Notes: generated by a model not told the origin, from the sequence alone. A stretch of DNA of 8,713 nucleotides from Paracoccaceae bacterium (GCA_024742655.1 JANSYB010000060.1:1-8713), one strand, 5' to 3'. Shown: positions 1 through 5,667, counted from the stretch's first letter. Numbers and translations: made by a program.

Positions 1-58
1 CCTGCACCAAAACCTCCACGCGGTTCAACTCGCGCTCGCTCATCATCACCCATCCCAT
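1..58 (-). CDS. ISNCY-family transposase, N-terminal fragment (cut by window edge)
   Basis: Only the first 19 codons are present, reading MGWVMMSERELNRVEVLVQ on the minus strand. The MSERELNRxEVL start is the typical N-terminus of ISNCY-family transposases, just before their helix-turn-helix DNA-binding domain; the DDE catalytic domain would lie outside the window. The ATG at 58 is preceded by GAGGA about nine bases upstream; ATG codons at 46 and 43 in the same frame are possible alternatives. Whether the transposase is intact cannot be judged. The family call rests on a short but characteristic peptide. Confidence 0.6.
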   Translation of the reverse strand, partial: MGWVMMSERELNRVEVLVQ

Positions 59-140
59 GTCCGCTCATCCTCACGTCGTTTTGCGGGGAGAGTGACACTT
101 CTGAATTGCTCATGGGTGACATTATCGCTTTGCGACTACA
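1..140 (-). mobile_element. Terminal part of an ISNCY (IS1202-type) insertion sequence
   Basis: This is the end of an insertion sequence whose body lies off the left edge. It contains the start of the transposase gene on the minus strand (1-58). Beyond that is a non-coding end with two GTGACA motifs (92-97 and 116-121, 24 bp apart), a TTGCTCATGGGTGACA segment and TCGCTTTGCGAC near 125-136. This arrangement resembles what I remember of ISNCY/IS1202-like ends in alphaproteobacteria. The exact outer boundary cannot be fixed without the other end and the target duplication; TGTAGTCGCAAAG, read inward on the minus strand from about 140, is a plausible terminus. Beyond about 141 the sequence no longer looks like the element. 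Confidence 0.6.
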
Positions 141-157
141 TCCGGAGTGCGCATAAT
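130..157 (+). promoter_or_regulatory. Possible hybrid promoter at the IS end
   Basis: TTGCGA (130-135, in the IS end) and CATAAT (152-157, in flanking DNA) are separated by 16 bases and match 4/6 and 5/6 of the sigma70 hexamers. It would read toward aroQ. This is pattern matching only; the insertion would have created it by placing a -35-like terminus next to a resident -10-like sequence. Confidence 0.3.
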
Positions 158-338
158 CAGTATTATGTTAATAATAAGAGTGGCGATCCCCTTATGCCTC
201 GCCCCGGTATTCGTAAAACAAAACAATCGCCTGAACGTCGATCTTGCACGAGAATGCCAATGGTGTTCGATTCTGCCTATCGCTGTTCCAGCAGAAACAC
301 AACGCGCGCTCTAATTGAGCGAATTTTGCAGGTCTTTC

Positions 339-366
339 TCGACAGATTACGTCGCGTCGGTTTAAA
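339..366 (+). promoter_or_regulatory. Candidate promoter of aroQ-luxR
   Basis: TCGACA (339-344, 5/6 match to TTGACA) and TTTAAA (361-366, 4/6 match to TATAAT) are spaced by 16 bases. Transcription would begin near 373, giving a very short leader that begins at the ribosome binding site AAAAGGA (374-380). The rest of the gap 141-390 is AT-richer than the genes and holds a small dyad CGCTC-TAATT-GAGCG (307-321), but I see no gene in it. Confidence 0.4.
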
Positions 367-390
367 ACCTTTCAAAAGGACGCGCATTCA

Positions 391-834
391 ATGACCTCGA
401 TCCTGATCCTGAACGGGCCGAACCTGAACCTGCTGGGCACGCGCCAGCCGGACGTTTACGGACGAACAACGCTTTCGGATATCGAGGCCATGTGCCGCGC
501 CAAGGCCGCGGCGATGTCGGTCGCCCTCGCCTTCGCGCAATCGAATTCCGAAGGTGCCATGGTTGACATGATCCATGCGGCCAAGGGGACCCATGACGGG
601 ATCATCCTGAATGCCGGGGCGTATACCCATACCTCGATCGCGCTGATGGATGCGGTGTCCAGTGTCGAGCTGCCCGTGGTCGAACTGCACCTGTCCAATA
701 TCCATGCGCGCGAAGAGTTCCGCCATACGTCTTACATCGCCAGGGTCGCCGTTGGCGTGATCTGCGGTTTCGGGGCGCATGGCTATGAATTGGCGCTCGA
801 GGCGATGGCGGCGCATCTGGAGGCATCCGCATGA
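391..834 (+). CDS. aroQ: Type II 3-dehydroquinate dehydratase
   Basis: This 147-residue enzyme removes water from 3-dehydroquinate to give 3-dehydroshikimate in the cytoplasm, the third step of the shikimate pathway (or part of quinate catabolism). The length is that of the type II dodecameric family. Visible landmarks are the N-terminal [15 protein letters not shown] (5-20), Arg18 and catalytic Tyr23 in the flexible lid, QSNSEG (50-55), NAGAYTHTS with Asn74 and His80 (74-82), catalytic-site His100 in [11 protein letters not shown] (100-110) and Arg111. Departures from the common form are Ser for His in QSN(H)EG, also seen in some actinobacterial enzymes, and Met86 where Arg is usual (ALRDA). 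AAAAGGA lies ten bases before the ATG. In many alphaproteobacteria the main aroQ precedes accB-accC; here it instead overlaps a luxR gene by four bases, so this may be a second copy. Enzyme identity is secure; pathway role is inferred. Confidence 0.95.
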   Translation: MTSILILNGPNLNLLGTRQPDVYGRTTLSDIEAMCRAKAAAMSVALAFAQSNSEGAMVDMIHAAKGTHDGIILNAGAYTHTSIALMDAVSSVELPVVELHLSNIHAREEFRHTSYIARVAVGVICGFGAHGYELALEAMAAHLEASA

Positions 835-1586
835 TTGCGTCGTCGGATCTCAACGGGCTTCTCAATGCCCCCAGTATCGAAGAACTGTGGGACATGCACA
901 CCCGCAACATGGACAGCTACGGGTTTGACCGGCTGATCTATGGCTATACGCGTTACCGCACCGCGACCTCTCTGGGCGACCCCGAGGATTTCGTGCTGCT
1001 GAGCAATCACAAGCCCGAATACATGGAGGCCTTCATCGGCCAGAGCCTCTATTTCCACGCGCCGATGGTACGGTGGGCGCTGGAAAACGAAGGGGCATGT
1101 TCCTGGGCGGTTCTGCGCGACATGGTGCAGACCGAAACGCTCAGCGATCAGGAACGCAGGGTGTTCGAGTTCAATGTCTCTCAGGGCGTGACGGCGGGCT
1201 ATTCCATCAGTTTCAAATCGGTATCGCCGCGCACCAAGGGCGCGATCGCGCTGACCGCGCGCGCGGGGATGAGCCAGGAAGATATCGATGCCGTCTGGGC
1301 CAAGCATGGCGATGACATCGTCCTGCTGAACAACATCGCGCATCTGCGGATCCTCACCCTGCCCTATACCGCGCCGGGCCGCACGCTGACCAAGCGCCAG
1401 AAAGAGGTTCTGGGTTGGGTCGGCGATGGAAAGACCATTCAGGATATCGCCCTGCTGATGGAACTTACACCCGCGACGGTAGAGAAGCATTTGCGACTCG
1501 CCCGTGAGTCGCTCAGCGTCGAAACCACCGCCCAGGCCGTTCTCAAGGCGGCGTTCCAAAATCAGATGTTCATTCTGGACAATTGA
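831..1586 (+). CDS. LuxR-type regulator with autoinducer-binding domain (solo)
   Basis: This 251-residue protein has a LuxR layout: an N-terminal autoinducer-binding domain (about residues 18-165) and a C-terminal LuxR helix-turn-helix (about 185-246, [17 protein letters not shown] to EKHLRLAR). The family usually binds acyl-homoserine lactones and controls promoters as dimers. Aligning by spacing with TraR/LuxR, Trp57 corresponds to Tyr64, Tyr61 to Phe68, Asp70 to Ala77, Pro71 to Pro78 and Trp85 to Trp92. The Asp that contacts the signal's amide is therefore absent, which argues for a different ligand or none. No luxI-type synthase is in the window. The ATG (831) overlaps the aroQ stop (832-834) as ATGA and has no strong ribosome binding site of its own visible, suggesting translational coupling. 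Family is certain; ligand and targets are unknown. Confidence 0.93.
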   Translation: MIASSDLNGLLNAPSIEELWDMHTRNMDSYGFDRLIYGYTRYRTATSLGDPEDFVLLSNHKPEYMEAFIGQSLYFHAPMVRWALENEGACSWAVLRDMVQTETLSDQERRVFEFNVSQGVTAGYSISFKSVSPRTKGAIALTARAGMSQEDIDAVWAKHGDDIVLLNNIAHLRILTLPYTAPGRTLTKRQKEVLGWVGDGKTIQDIALLMELTPATVEKHLRLARESLSVETTAQAVLKAAFQNQMFILDN

Positions 1587-1605
1587 TTTTCTTGGATTTT
1601 CAGGG

Positions 1606-1623
1606 CTTTACCATTTGGTAAGG
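1606..1623. promoter_or_regulatory. Dyad CTTTACCATTTGGTAAGG, candidate operator
   Basis: TTACCA and TGGTAA form a perfect 6-bp inverted repeat around TT, extended outward by a G-T and a C-G pair. It lies 20 bases after the luxR stop and about 45 bases before the likely 5' end of the downstream structured RNA, a position typical of an activator site. The symmetry and size suit a helix-turn-helix dimer; which protein binds is unknown. Confidence 0.4.
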
Positions 1624-1660
1624 TTTTCCCTACTTTCGTGACGTGACGTAAAACCGCATT

Positions 1661-1830
1661 GTGGGGATGTTCCGTGAGTGGTGGCTTTGAAGCCTTGGAA
1701 CACACAGATCGGGTAATCCCTGCGATTTCAGGGCTCTCCGGTCTGCCGGTCCTACCGGAGGTTGGCCGGCGGTTCTATAGTTCGGATCGTCGGTCAACAC
1801 CTTACGACCTGATCGCCATTTCATCCCCAT
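1661..1830 (+). ncRNA. ssrS: Structured small RNA, candidate 6S RNA
   Basis: The gap 1587-1903 has no convincing gene but folds like a 6S RNA, the regulator that binds sigma70 RNA polymerase by imitating an open promoter. TGGGGATG (1662-1669) pairs perfectly with CATCCCCA (1822-1829), extended by two G-U pairs. After a six-base 5' bulge (UUCCGU), GAGUGGUGG (1676-1684) pairs with UCGCCAUUU (1813-1821), including four G-U pairs. Both strands then open into a central unpaired region; the 3' strand can form a small GUCG/CGAC hairpin (1789-1808), and the apex has GC-rich stems such as CUCCGGU/ACCGGAG (1736-1742/1754-1760). The GAUGUUC at the inner end of the closing stem with a 5'-side bulge matches my memory of E. 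coli 6S. A terminator follows 20 bases later. A possible -10 is TAAAAC (1649-1654) with a weak -35. I have not run a covariance model; another structured RNA remains possible. Confidence 0.55.
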
Positions 1831-1849
1831 GTCGGGCGATCATGAACAG

Positions 1850-1880
1850 ACGGTGCCGTCCGCCCGGGCGGCACCGTTTT
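1850..1880 (+). terminator. Rho-independent terminator after the small RNA, possibly bidirectional
   Basis: ACGGTGCCG (1850-1858) and CGGCACCGT (1869-1877) form a 9-bp perfect stem with a ten-base loop, followed on the plus strand by TTTTC. It would end the structured-RNA transcript. It also lies 26 bases beyond the stop of the convergent amidinotransferase gene and could stop that transcript, although the minus-strand tail (CTGTTC) is poor in T. Confidence 0.75.
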
Positions 1881-1903
1881 CATGTCGCGTCACGTCAATG
1901 GCA

Positions 1904-3016
1904 TCACATGTTGGGAAAATAATCCTCGCACCCGCCCTCGCGGTAGACATCCGCGGTGCAGCAATGCAGCCCCCCGCCAAAGGCATAGGCATCGCGCAGT
2001 TCGACCTCGACCACCTCCAGCCCCAGCTTGTCCATCTGCTCGGCCTGGTAGACCTCGGATTTTTCCACGCAGACCGTCTTGGGGTCGAGCACCAGCACGT
2101 TCATGCTCAGCCAGGTCGAGGAGTAACACAGCGGCGGCGGCGCGTTATGCGCGGGCTGTGCGGCGTCCACGATCTCCCAGTCGTTCTGTTCGAACATCCT
2201 GCGCTGATCGTCCGGCAGGCGGCGTTGCGGGTTGTTCAGGATCAGACCGGGGCGCAAAGGCGTGAACGTTGCATCGATATGGATCGGATAGGGATCACCG
2301 GGAAAGTTGACCGCATGCACACGGTGCTCGGGGAAATGCCGCCGGATCCATTCGATACCCTTGAGGTTGGTGGTGAACCCGTGCTGCACCACAAGGTCCC
2401 GGCCAAAGCGCAGAACGTCGGCGGCATCGAAAAGCGGCTCTTCCTCGGTGGTGACAAAGAACTTCTCGGCTGTCCATTTCAGGCGCTTTTCCACACCGAT
2501 CTTTTCGCTGAGGTAATCGGGATGATAGTCGGCATCCGTCAGGCGCGGCTTGGGCGCGGATTCGTGGCGGAAATTCGGGTCTTCTTCCCAGTATTTCTGT
2601 AACAGCGGGCGATAGTTCAGATACTCGAACCAGCGGCAGCGATAGGACATCGTCGCCTCCAGGATCTCCCTGCCCACGGTCAGCAACACGTCGCGCGGCG
2701 GCATGCAGCCGAACTGGCTGTCGGTGTGGAAATCCGGCGTTGTCACCGGCAAGGCATGGTCGATCGGCGTGGGGCGATCCACGCGCACGCCGCGCGCCTC
2801 AAGCTGTGCCGCGAACGCGTCGAGCAATTCGTTCGCCCGGTCGATCGTTTCCTGTGGCCGGCGCCCCCACTGGCCGCGCATGTCACTGTCTTCGGGCACC
2901 TTGGCGTCCAGTGCCGGTTCCTCGGGCGGGATGTGGCAATCATCGGCGCGGCCGACGATCACGTGTTTGAGCGGGTCCCATTCATTCCAGCTGTTGACGA
3001 CGGTTTTCTGCGCCAT
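1904..3016 (-). CDS. L-arginine:glycine amidinotransferase-like enzyme
   Basis: This 370-residue protein resembles vertebrate GATM over nearly its whole length (SWNEWDPLKHVIVGRA near the N-terminus, EYLNYRPLLQKYW, GIEWIRRHFPEHRVH). The family moves the amidino group of arginine to an amine acceptor through a covalent cysteine intermediate; with glycine the product is guanidinoacetate. By spacing with the human enzyme, the triad Asp254/His303/Cys407 corresponds to Asp197 (FDAAD), His246 (HIDAT) and Cys352 (GGGLHCCTAD). The substrate-binding Asp170, Asp305 and Arg322 correspond to Asp109, Asp248 and Arg265. Human Asn300 is Tyr243 here and Met302 is Ile245, so the acceptor may differ from glycine. 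The ATG at 3016 is chosen because AAGGAG lies six bases upstream and homology starts there; an in-frame ATG at 3121 would add 35 residues without family similarity. It follows tsf on the same strand but behind strong terminators. Family is secure; acceptor amine and pathway are unknown. Confidence 0.88.
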   Translation of the reverse strand: MAQKTVVNSWNEWDPLKHVIVGRADDCHIPPEEPALDAKVPEDSDMRGQWGRRPQETIDRANELLDAFAAQLEARGVRVDRPTPIDHALPVTTPDFHTDSQFGCMPPRDVLLTVGREILEATMSYRCRWFEYLNYRPLLQKYWEEDPNFRHESAPKPRLTDADYHPDYLSEKIGVEKRLKWTAEKFFVTTEEEPLFDAADVLRFGRDLVVQHGFTTNLKGIEWIRRHFPEHRVHAVNFPGDPYPIHIDATFTPLRPGLILNNPQRRLPDDQRRMFEQNDWEIVDAAQPAHNAPPPLCYSSTWLSMNVLVLDPKTVCVEKSEVYQAEQMDKLGLEVVEVELRDAYAFGGGLHCCTADVYREGGCEDYFPNM

Positions 3017-3172
3017 GCCGATCTCCTTGCGAAACGAAGACCGGGCGGCGCCGATCTTCCGACTGCCCCGGCGTACAGGATGGTGTGAAACAGGCAAGAC
3101 CGTCCGGTCCGGCGACGCCATCGCCCAGTGCCCGGCCCGGATTTAGCAACAGGAGTGCGGCCTTTCCAAGCG

Positions 3173-3209
3173 AAAAGCGCGCCCCGGACCCCGGAACGCG
3201 CCTGCTTTT
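3173..3209 (-). terminator. Second hairpin behind tsf
   Basis: AAAAGCGCG (3173-3181) and CGCGC followed by GCTTTT (3197-3209) can pair to a GC-rich stem flanked by A and T runs on both sides, giving T tracts in either direction. It backs up the hairpin at 3237-3256. The intervening TTCTGGCCGAAAATATCCCGG (3210-3230) resembles a sequence I have seen repeated after genes in Rhodobacteraceae. The rest of 3017-3172 is the amidinotransferase leader, with a small GACCG-GA-CGGTC dyad on the minus strand and no clear promoter or riboswitch. Confidence 0.5.
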
Positions 3210-3236
3210 CTTCTGGCCGAAAATATCCCGGGGAGC

Positions 3237-3256
3237 CCGAGGGGCTGGCCCCTCGG
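3237..3256 (-). terminator. Terminator of the rpsB-tsf operon
   Basis: CCGAGGGGC (3237-3245) and GCCCCTCGG (3248-3256) form a perfect 9-bp GC stem (in practice 8 bp with a four-base loop), starting 19 bases after the tsf stop. On the minus strand it is followed by GCTCCCCGGGATATTTTC, so the T run is displaced by about a dozen bases; this resembles other Rhodobacterales terminators I recall. Confidence 0.7.
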
Positions 3257-3275
3257 TCCGGCGATAGACGAGGGC

Positions 3276-4151
3276 TCAGCCCTGCGCCGCCTTGGCGACT
3301 TCCTCGGCGAAGTTCTCTTCTTTCTTCTCGATCCCCTCGCCCACTTCCATGCGGATAAAGCCGGTGATCTCGGCGCCGGCTTCCTTGGCGGCGGCACCCA
3401 CGGACAGGTCGGGGTTGATCACGAACGCCTGGTTCACCAGCGTGATCTCGGACATGAATTTCTTCATGCGGCCCTCGATCATCTTCTCGATTACCTGCTC
3501 GGGCTTGCCGCTTTCGCGGGCGATATCGATCTGAACCTGGCGCTCTTTCTCGACCACGGCGGGATCAAGCGAGGCCTCGTTCAGCGCGGCGGGGTTGGTG
3601 GCGGCGATATGCATCGCGACCTGGCGGCCGAACGCCTCGTCGCCGCCGGTCATGGCGACCAGAACACCGATCTTGCCCATGCCGTCGGTGGCCGCGTTGT
3701 GGATATAGCTGACGACGGTGTCGCCCTCGATCTTGTCCATGCGGCGCAGGCCCATGTTTTCACCGATGGTCGCAATCTTGTCGGTGATGATATCGGCCAC
3801 GGTCTTGCCACCGATCTCCGCGCTTTGCAGCGCATCGATATTGGTCGCACCGATTGCGGCGGCGGCGATGTCGCCCACCATCTTCTGGAAGTCGGCGTTC
3901 TTGGCGACGAAGTCGGTCTCGGCGTTAACTTCGACGGCGACACCGGTCCCGTCCACGACGCTGACAGCCACAAGGCCCTCGGCGGCGGTGCGGCCCGATT
4001 TCTTGGCCGCCTTGGCCAGACCCTTGGTGCGCAGCCAGTCGACCGCCGCCTCCATGTCGCCATCGGTTTCGGTCAACGCTTTCTTCGCGTCCATCATGCC
4101 CGCGCCGGTCTTGTCGCGCAGCTCTTTCACAAGTGCAGCTGTGATCGCCAT
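3276..4151 (-). CDS. tsf: Translation elongation factor Ts
   Basis: EF-Ts (291 residues) is the nucleotide-exchange factor that releases GDP from EF-Tu in the cytoplasm. The N-terminal UBA-like segment [20 protein letters not shown] (8-27 approximately) is canonical, and TDFVAKN (80-86 approximately) is the family signature loop contacting EF-Tu's G domain. The length is usual for the family, and the C-terminal part (from about residue 180) shows the normal core and helical module. The ATG at 4151 has GAGGAG about eight bases upstream. It follows rpsB after 75 bases on the same strand, the standard S2-EF-Ts operon, and is followed by two tandem hairpins that close the operon. Nothing unusual is seen in the gene itself. 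Confidence 0.98.
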   Translation of the reverse strand: MAITAALVKELRDKTGAGMMDAKKALTETDGDMEAAVDWLRTKGLAKAAKKSGRTAAEGLVAVSVVDGTGVAVEVNAETDFVAKNADFQKMVGDIAAAAIGATNIDALQSAEIGGKTVADIITDKIATIGENMGLRRMDKIEGDTVVSYIHNAATDGMGKIGVLVAMTGGDEAFGRQVAMHIAATNPAALNEASLDPAVVEKERQVQIDIARESGKPEQVIEKMIEGRMKKFMSEITLVNQAFVINPDLSVGAAAKEAGAEITGFIRMEVGEGIEKKEENFAEEVAKAAQG

Positions 4152-4226
4152 CTTGGCTCTCCTCGATTCATGGATCGTGCGAGGCGCGGCATATCCCGCG
4201 CCCCATGAAGGTTTCGTGACGCGCGC

Positions 4227-5066
4227 TCAGCTCTCGGCCGGTGCTTCGGCGGGGGCCTCGGCGGCCGGGGCCTCTTCGGCGGCGGCCGGGGCCTCTTCGG
4301 CGGCTGCAGGCGCCTCGGTGACGGCCTCCTCGACCGGGGCCTCGGACATGGCGCCGACGTCGACGCCGGCCGCACCCAGCTGGGCCGACATCCCGTCGAG
4401 CGCCGCGCGCGAGGCCAGATCGCAATAGAGCGAGATCGCACGTGCCGCGTCGTCATTGCCGGGGATGATGTAATCGATCCCGTCGGGCGAGCAGTTGGTG
4501 TCGACGACGGCCACGACCGGGATGCCCAGCTTGTTGGCCTCGGCCACGGCAAGCGCCTCTTTCTTGACGTCGATCACGAACAGCAGATCTGGCACACCGC
4601 CCATTTCGCGGATCCCGCCAAGGCTGGCCTGCAGCTTGGCTTGGTCACGCTCGAGGCCCAGACGCTCTTTCTTGGTCAGGCCCTCGGCGCCGCCCTGCAT
4701 GGCTTCGTCGATTTCATTGAGACGCTTGATCGACTGGCTCACGGTCTGCCAGTTGGTCAGCGTGCCGCCCAGCCAGCGGTGATTCATGTAGTACTGTGCG
4801 CATTTCTCGGCGGCCTCGGCCACCGGGGCGCTGGCCTGACGCTTGGTGCCCACGAACAGAACCCGACCGCCCTTGGCGACGGTTTCGCGGATCACGTTCA
4901 GCGCCGCGTCGAGCATCGGCACCGTCTGCGTGAGGTCCATGATGTGAATGCCATTGCGCGCGCCATAAATGAACTCGCCCATGCGGGGGTTCCAACGCTG
5001 CGTCTGGTGGCCGAAGTGAACGCCAGCTTCAAGCAGCTGACGCATGGTGAACTCTGGAAGAGCCAT
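4227..5066 (-). CDS. rpsB: 30S ribosomal protein S2
   Basis: S2 (279 residues) is a late-assembling protein of the 30S subunit, needed for S1 binding and initiation. The signature [19 protein letters not shown] occupies residues 11-29, and the second conserved block [16 protein letters not shown] lies at 159-174, followed by [11 protein letters not shown] (181-191). The conserved fold ends near residue 235. Residues 242-279 form an extra Ala/Glu/Pro-rich acidic tail containing two adjacent PAAAEEA heptads (253-266), encoded by 21-bp near-identical DNA units at 4270-4311. The E. coli protein, about 241 residues, lacks such a tail; extended tails of this kind occur in alphaproteobacteria. AAAGGA lies eight bases before the ATG. 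It is the first gene of the rpsB-tsf operon with a promoter and roughly 110-base leader upstream. Confidence 0.98.
   Translation of the reverse strand: MALPEFTMRQLLEAGVHFGHQTQRWNPRMGEFIYGARNGIHIMDLTQTVPMLDAALNVIRETVAKGGRVLFVGTKRQASAPVAEAAEKCAQYYMNHRWLGGTLTNWQTVSQSIKRLNEIDEAMQGGAEGLTKKERLGLERDQAKLQASLGGIREMGGVPDLLFVIDVKKEALAVAEANKLGIPVVAVVDTNCSPDGIDYIIPGNDDAARAISLYCDLASRAALDGMSAQLGAAGVDVGAMSEAPVEEAVTEAPAAAEEAPAAAEEAPAAEAPAEAPAES
4270..4311. repeat. Tandem 21-bp repeat inside rpsB tail
   Basis: Two consecutive units beginning GCCTCTTCGGCGGC (4270-4290 and 4291-4311) encode adjacent PAAAEEA heptads in the acidic C-terminal tail of S2. The second copy has diverged only in its last bases. Such an in-frame repeat can vary in copy number by slippage without harming the reading frame. 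Confidence 0.7.
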
Positions 5067-5121
5067 GGTCGTTTCCTTTCCGGTTTGCGCCTCGGCACGG
5101 GATGAGAAGCGGGTGCTTCAA

Positions 5122-5149
5122 CCGGTGGACCTCCGGGGATGTCTCCCCC
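5122..5149 (-). promoter_or_regulatory. Overlapping hairpins in the rpsB leader
   Basis: In the untranslated leader of rpsB, CCGG (5122-5125) can pair with CCGG (5133-5136), and GGGG (5135-5138) can pair with CCCC (5145-5148). The two helices share bases 5135-5136 and so exclude each other. S2 is known to repress its own operon through the leader in gammaproteobacteria; whether these hairpins serve that purpose here is conjecture. Confidence 0.25.
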
Positions 5150-5183
5150 ATCGGCCCGCCCGTACCTGCGGATTAATGGCGCG

Positions 5184-5212
5184 CGTATACAGCGGCTTCT
5201 GGGGCGGCGCAA
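5184..5212 (-). promoter_or_regulatory. Promoter of rpsB-tsf
   Basis: On the minus strand TTGCGC (5212-5207) and TATACG (5189-5184) are separated by exactly 17 bases, each matching 4/6 of the sigma70 hexamers. The predicted start near 5177 gives a leader of about 110 bases before the rpsB ATG. The -35 box begins 7 bases past the stop codon of the upstream gene. Confidence 0.6.
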
Positions 5213-5219
5213 CCCCTGA

Positions 5220-5636
5220 TCAGTCGCGCGTCAACGGGGCCGTGCGCAGAAAGATCAGGCTTTTGTCTAGGCTGGCCTTGTCCTTGAGCGACAGGGCCAC
5301 CTCCTTGTCCCCCAATGAATAGCGATTGAGCGCATAGCTGTCGGGGTGATTGACCTGCTGGTCATCCTCCAGAAGGCGATCCTGCCCGGCACAGGCCAGC
5401 AAGCGGGCCGACATGGCATCGAAGGCCGCTTGCGCCGCGTCGGCGCGATAGGGAAAATCCCACCGGCACACCTGCCCGTCCGAGTTCATTTGCCCGCTGC
5501 ATTGACCCGGCCCGAGATCGGCGACCCCTGCGCCCTTTGCGGTCAGCCAGCTGTCGACCACCGCGCAATCATCCGCCGCCCACCCGGCCGGGGGCAAGGC
5601 CAGAACACTCAAACACACCACCACGTTCCGAAACAT
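5220..5636 (-). CDS. Secreted cysteine-containing protein of unknown function
   Basis: I do not recognise this 138-residue protein. Residues 1-20 (MFRNVVVCLSVLALPPAGWA) form a Sec signal peptide ending in a GWA-A site, so the mature protein should start ADDC and be periplasmic. It contains four cysteines (24, 46, 57, 82), enough for two disulfides, a central VCRWDFPYR segment and a charged C-terminal half ending in a hydrophobic SLIFLR strand. The ATG at 5636 is chosen because GGAGAGG lies just upstream and it gives a clean signal peptide; an in-frame ATG at 5684 would add 16 residues ahead of the signal. It has its own promoter-like sequence and sits directly upstream of the rpsB promoter in the same direction. 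The sequence gives no enzymatic motif. Confidence 0.8.
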   Translation of the reverse strand: MFRNVVVCLSVLALPPAGWAADDCAVVDSWLTAKGAGVADLGPGQCSGQMNSDGQVCRWDFPYRADAAQAAFDAMSARLLACAGQDRLLEDDQQVNHPDSYALNRYSLGDKEVALSLKDKASLDKSLIFLRTAPLTRD

Positions 5637-5667
5637 TCCCGGCCTCTCCGATACTTCAGGCACCCAT

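Noticed and set aside
92..394. Open frame of 100 codons upstream of aroQ on the plus strand
   Set aside because: It starts inside the IS terminal sequence, has no ribosome binding site or recognisable motif, is rich in Arg/Ser/Thr without domain character, and runs into the aroQ start.
783..1559. Minus-strand open frame opposite luxR, and similarly 1829-2602 on the plus strand opposite the amidinotransferase
   Set aside because: Both mirror strongly supported coding sequences and show no motifs, start signals or plausible composition of their own.
1667..1690. ATG TTC CGT GAG TGG TGG CTT TGA, a possible trp-type leader peptide (MFREWWL) with tandem Trp codons
   Set aside because: No trp or other biosynthetic gene lies downstream on that strand; the next gene is convergent. 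The same bases fit the closing and second stems of the structured RNA, which explains them better.
1718..1760. CCCTG-N6-CAGGG and CCGGT/ACCGG dyads considered as lux boxes
   Set aside because: They lie inside the predicted structured RNA and are adequately explained as stems; there is no promoter or gene placed to use them as operators.
3017..3121. N-terminal extension of the amidinotransferase from an upstream ATG at 3121
   Set aside because: Family similarity begins after the ATG at 3016, which has AAGGAG six bases upstream; the extension is basic, low in family resemblance and covers leader sequence.
3017..3150. Possible guanidine or arginine riboswitch ahead of the amidinotransferase gene
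   Set aside because: I looked for conserved guanidine-riboswitch elements and found only a small GACCG-GA-CGGTC dyad, not enough to support a riboswitch.
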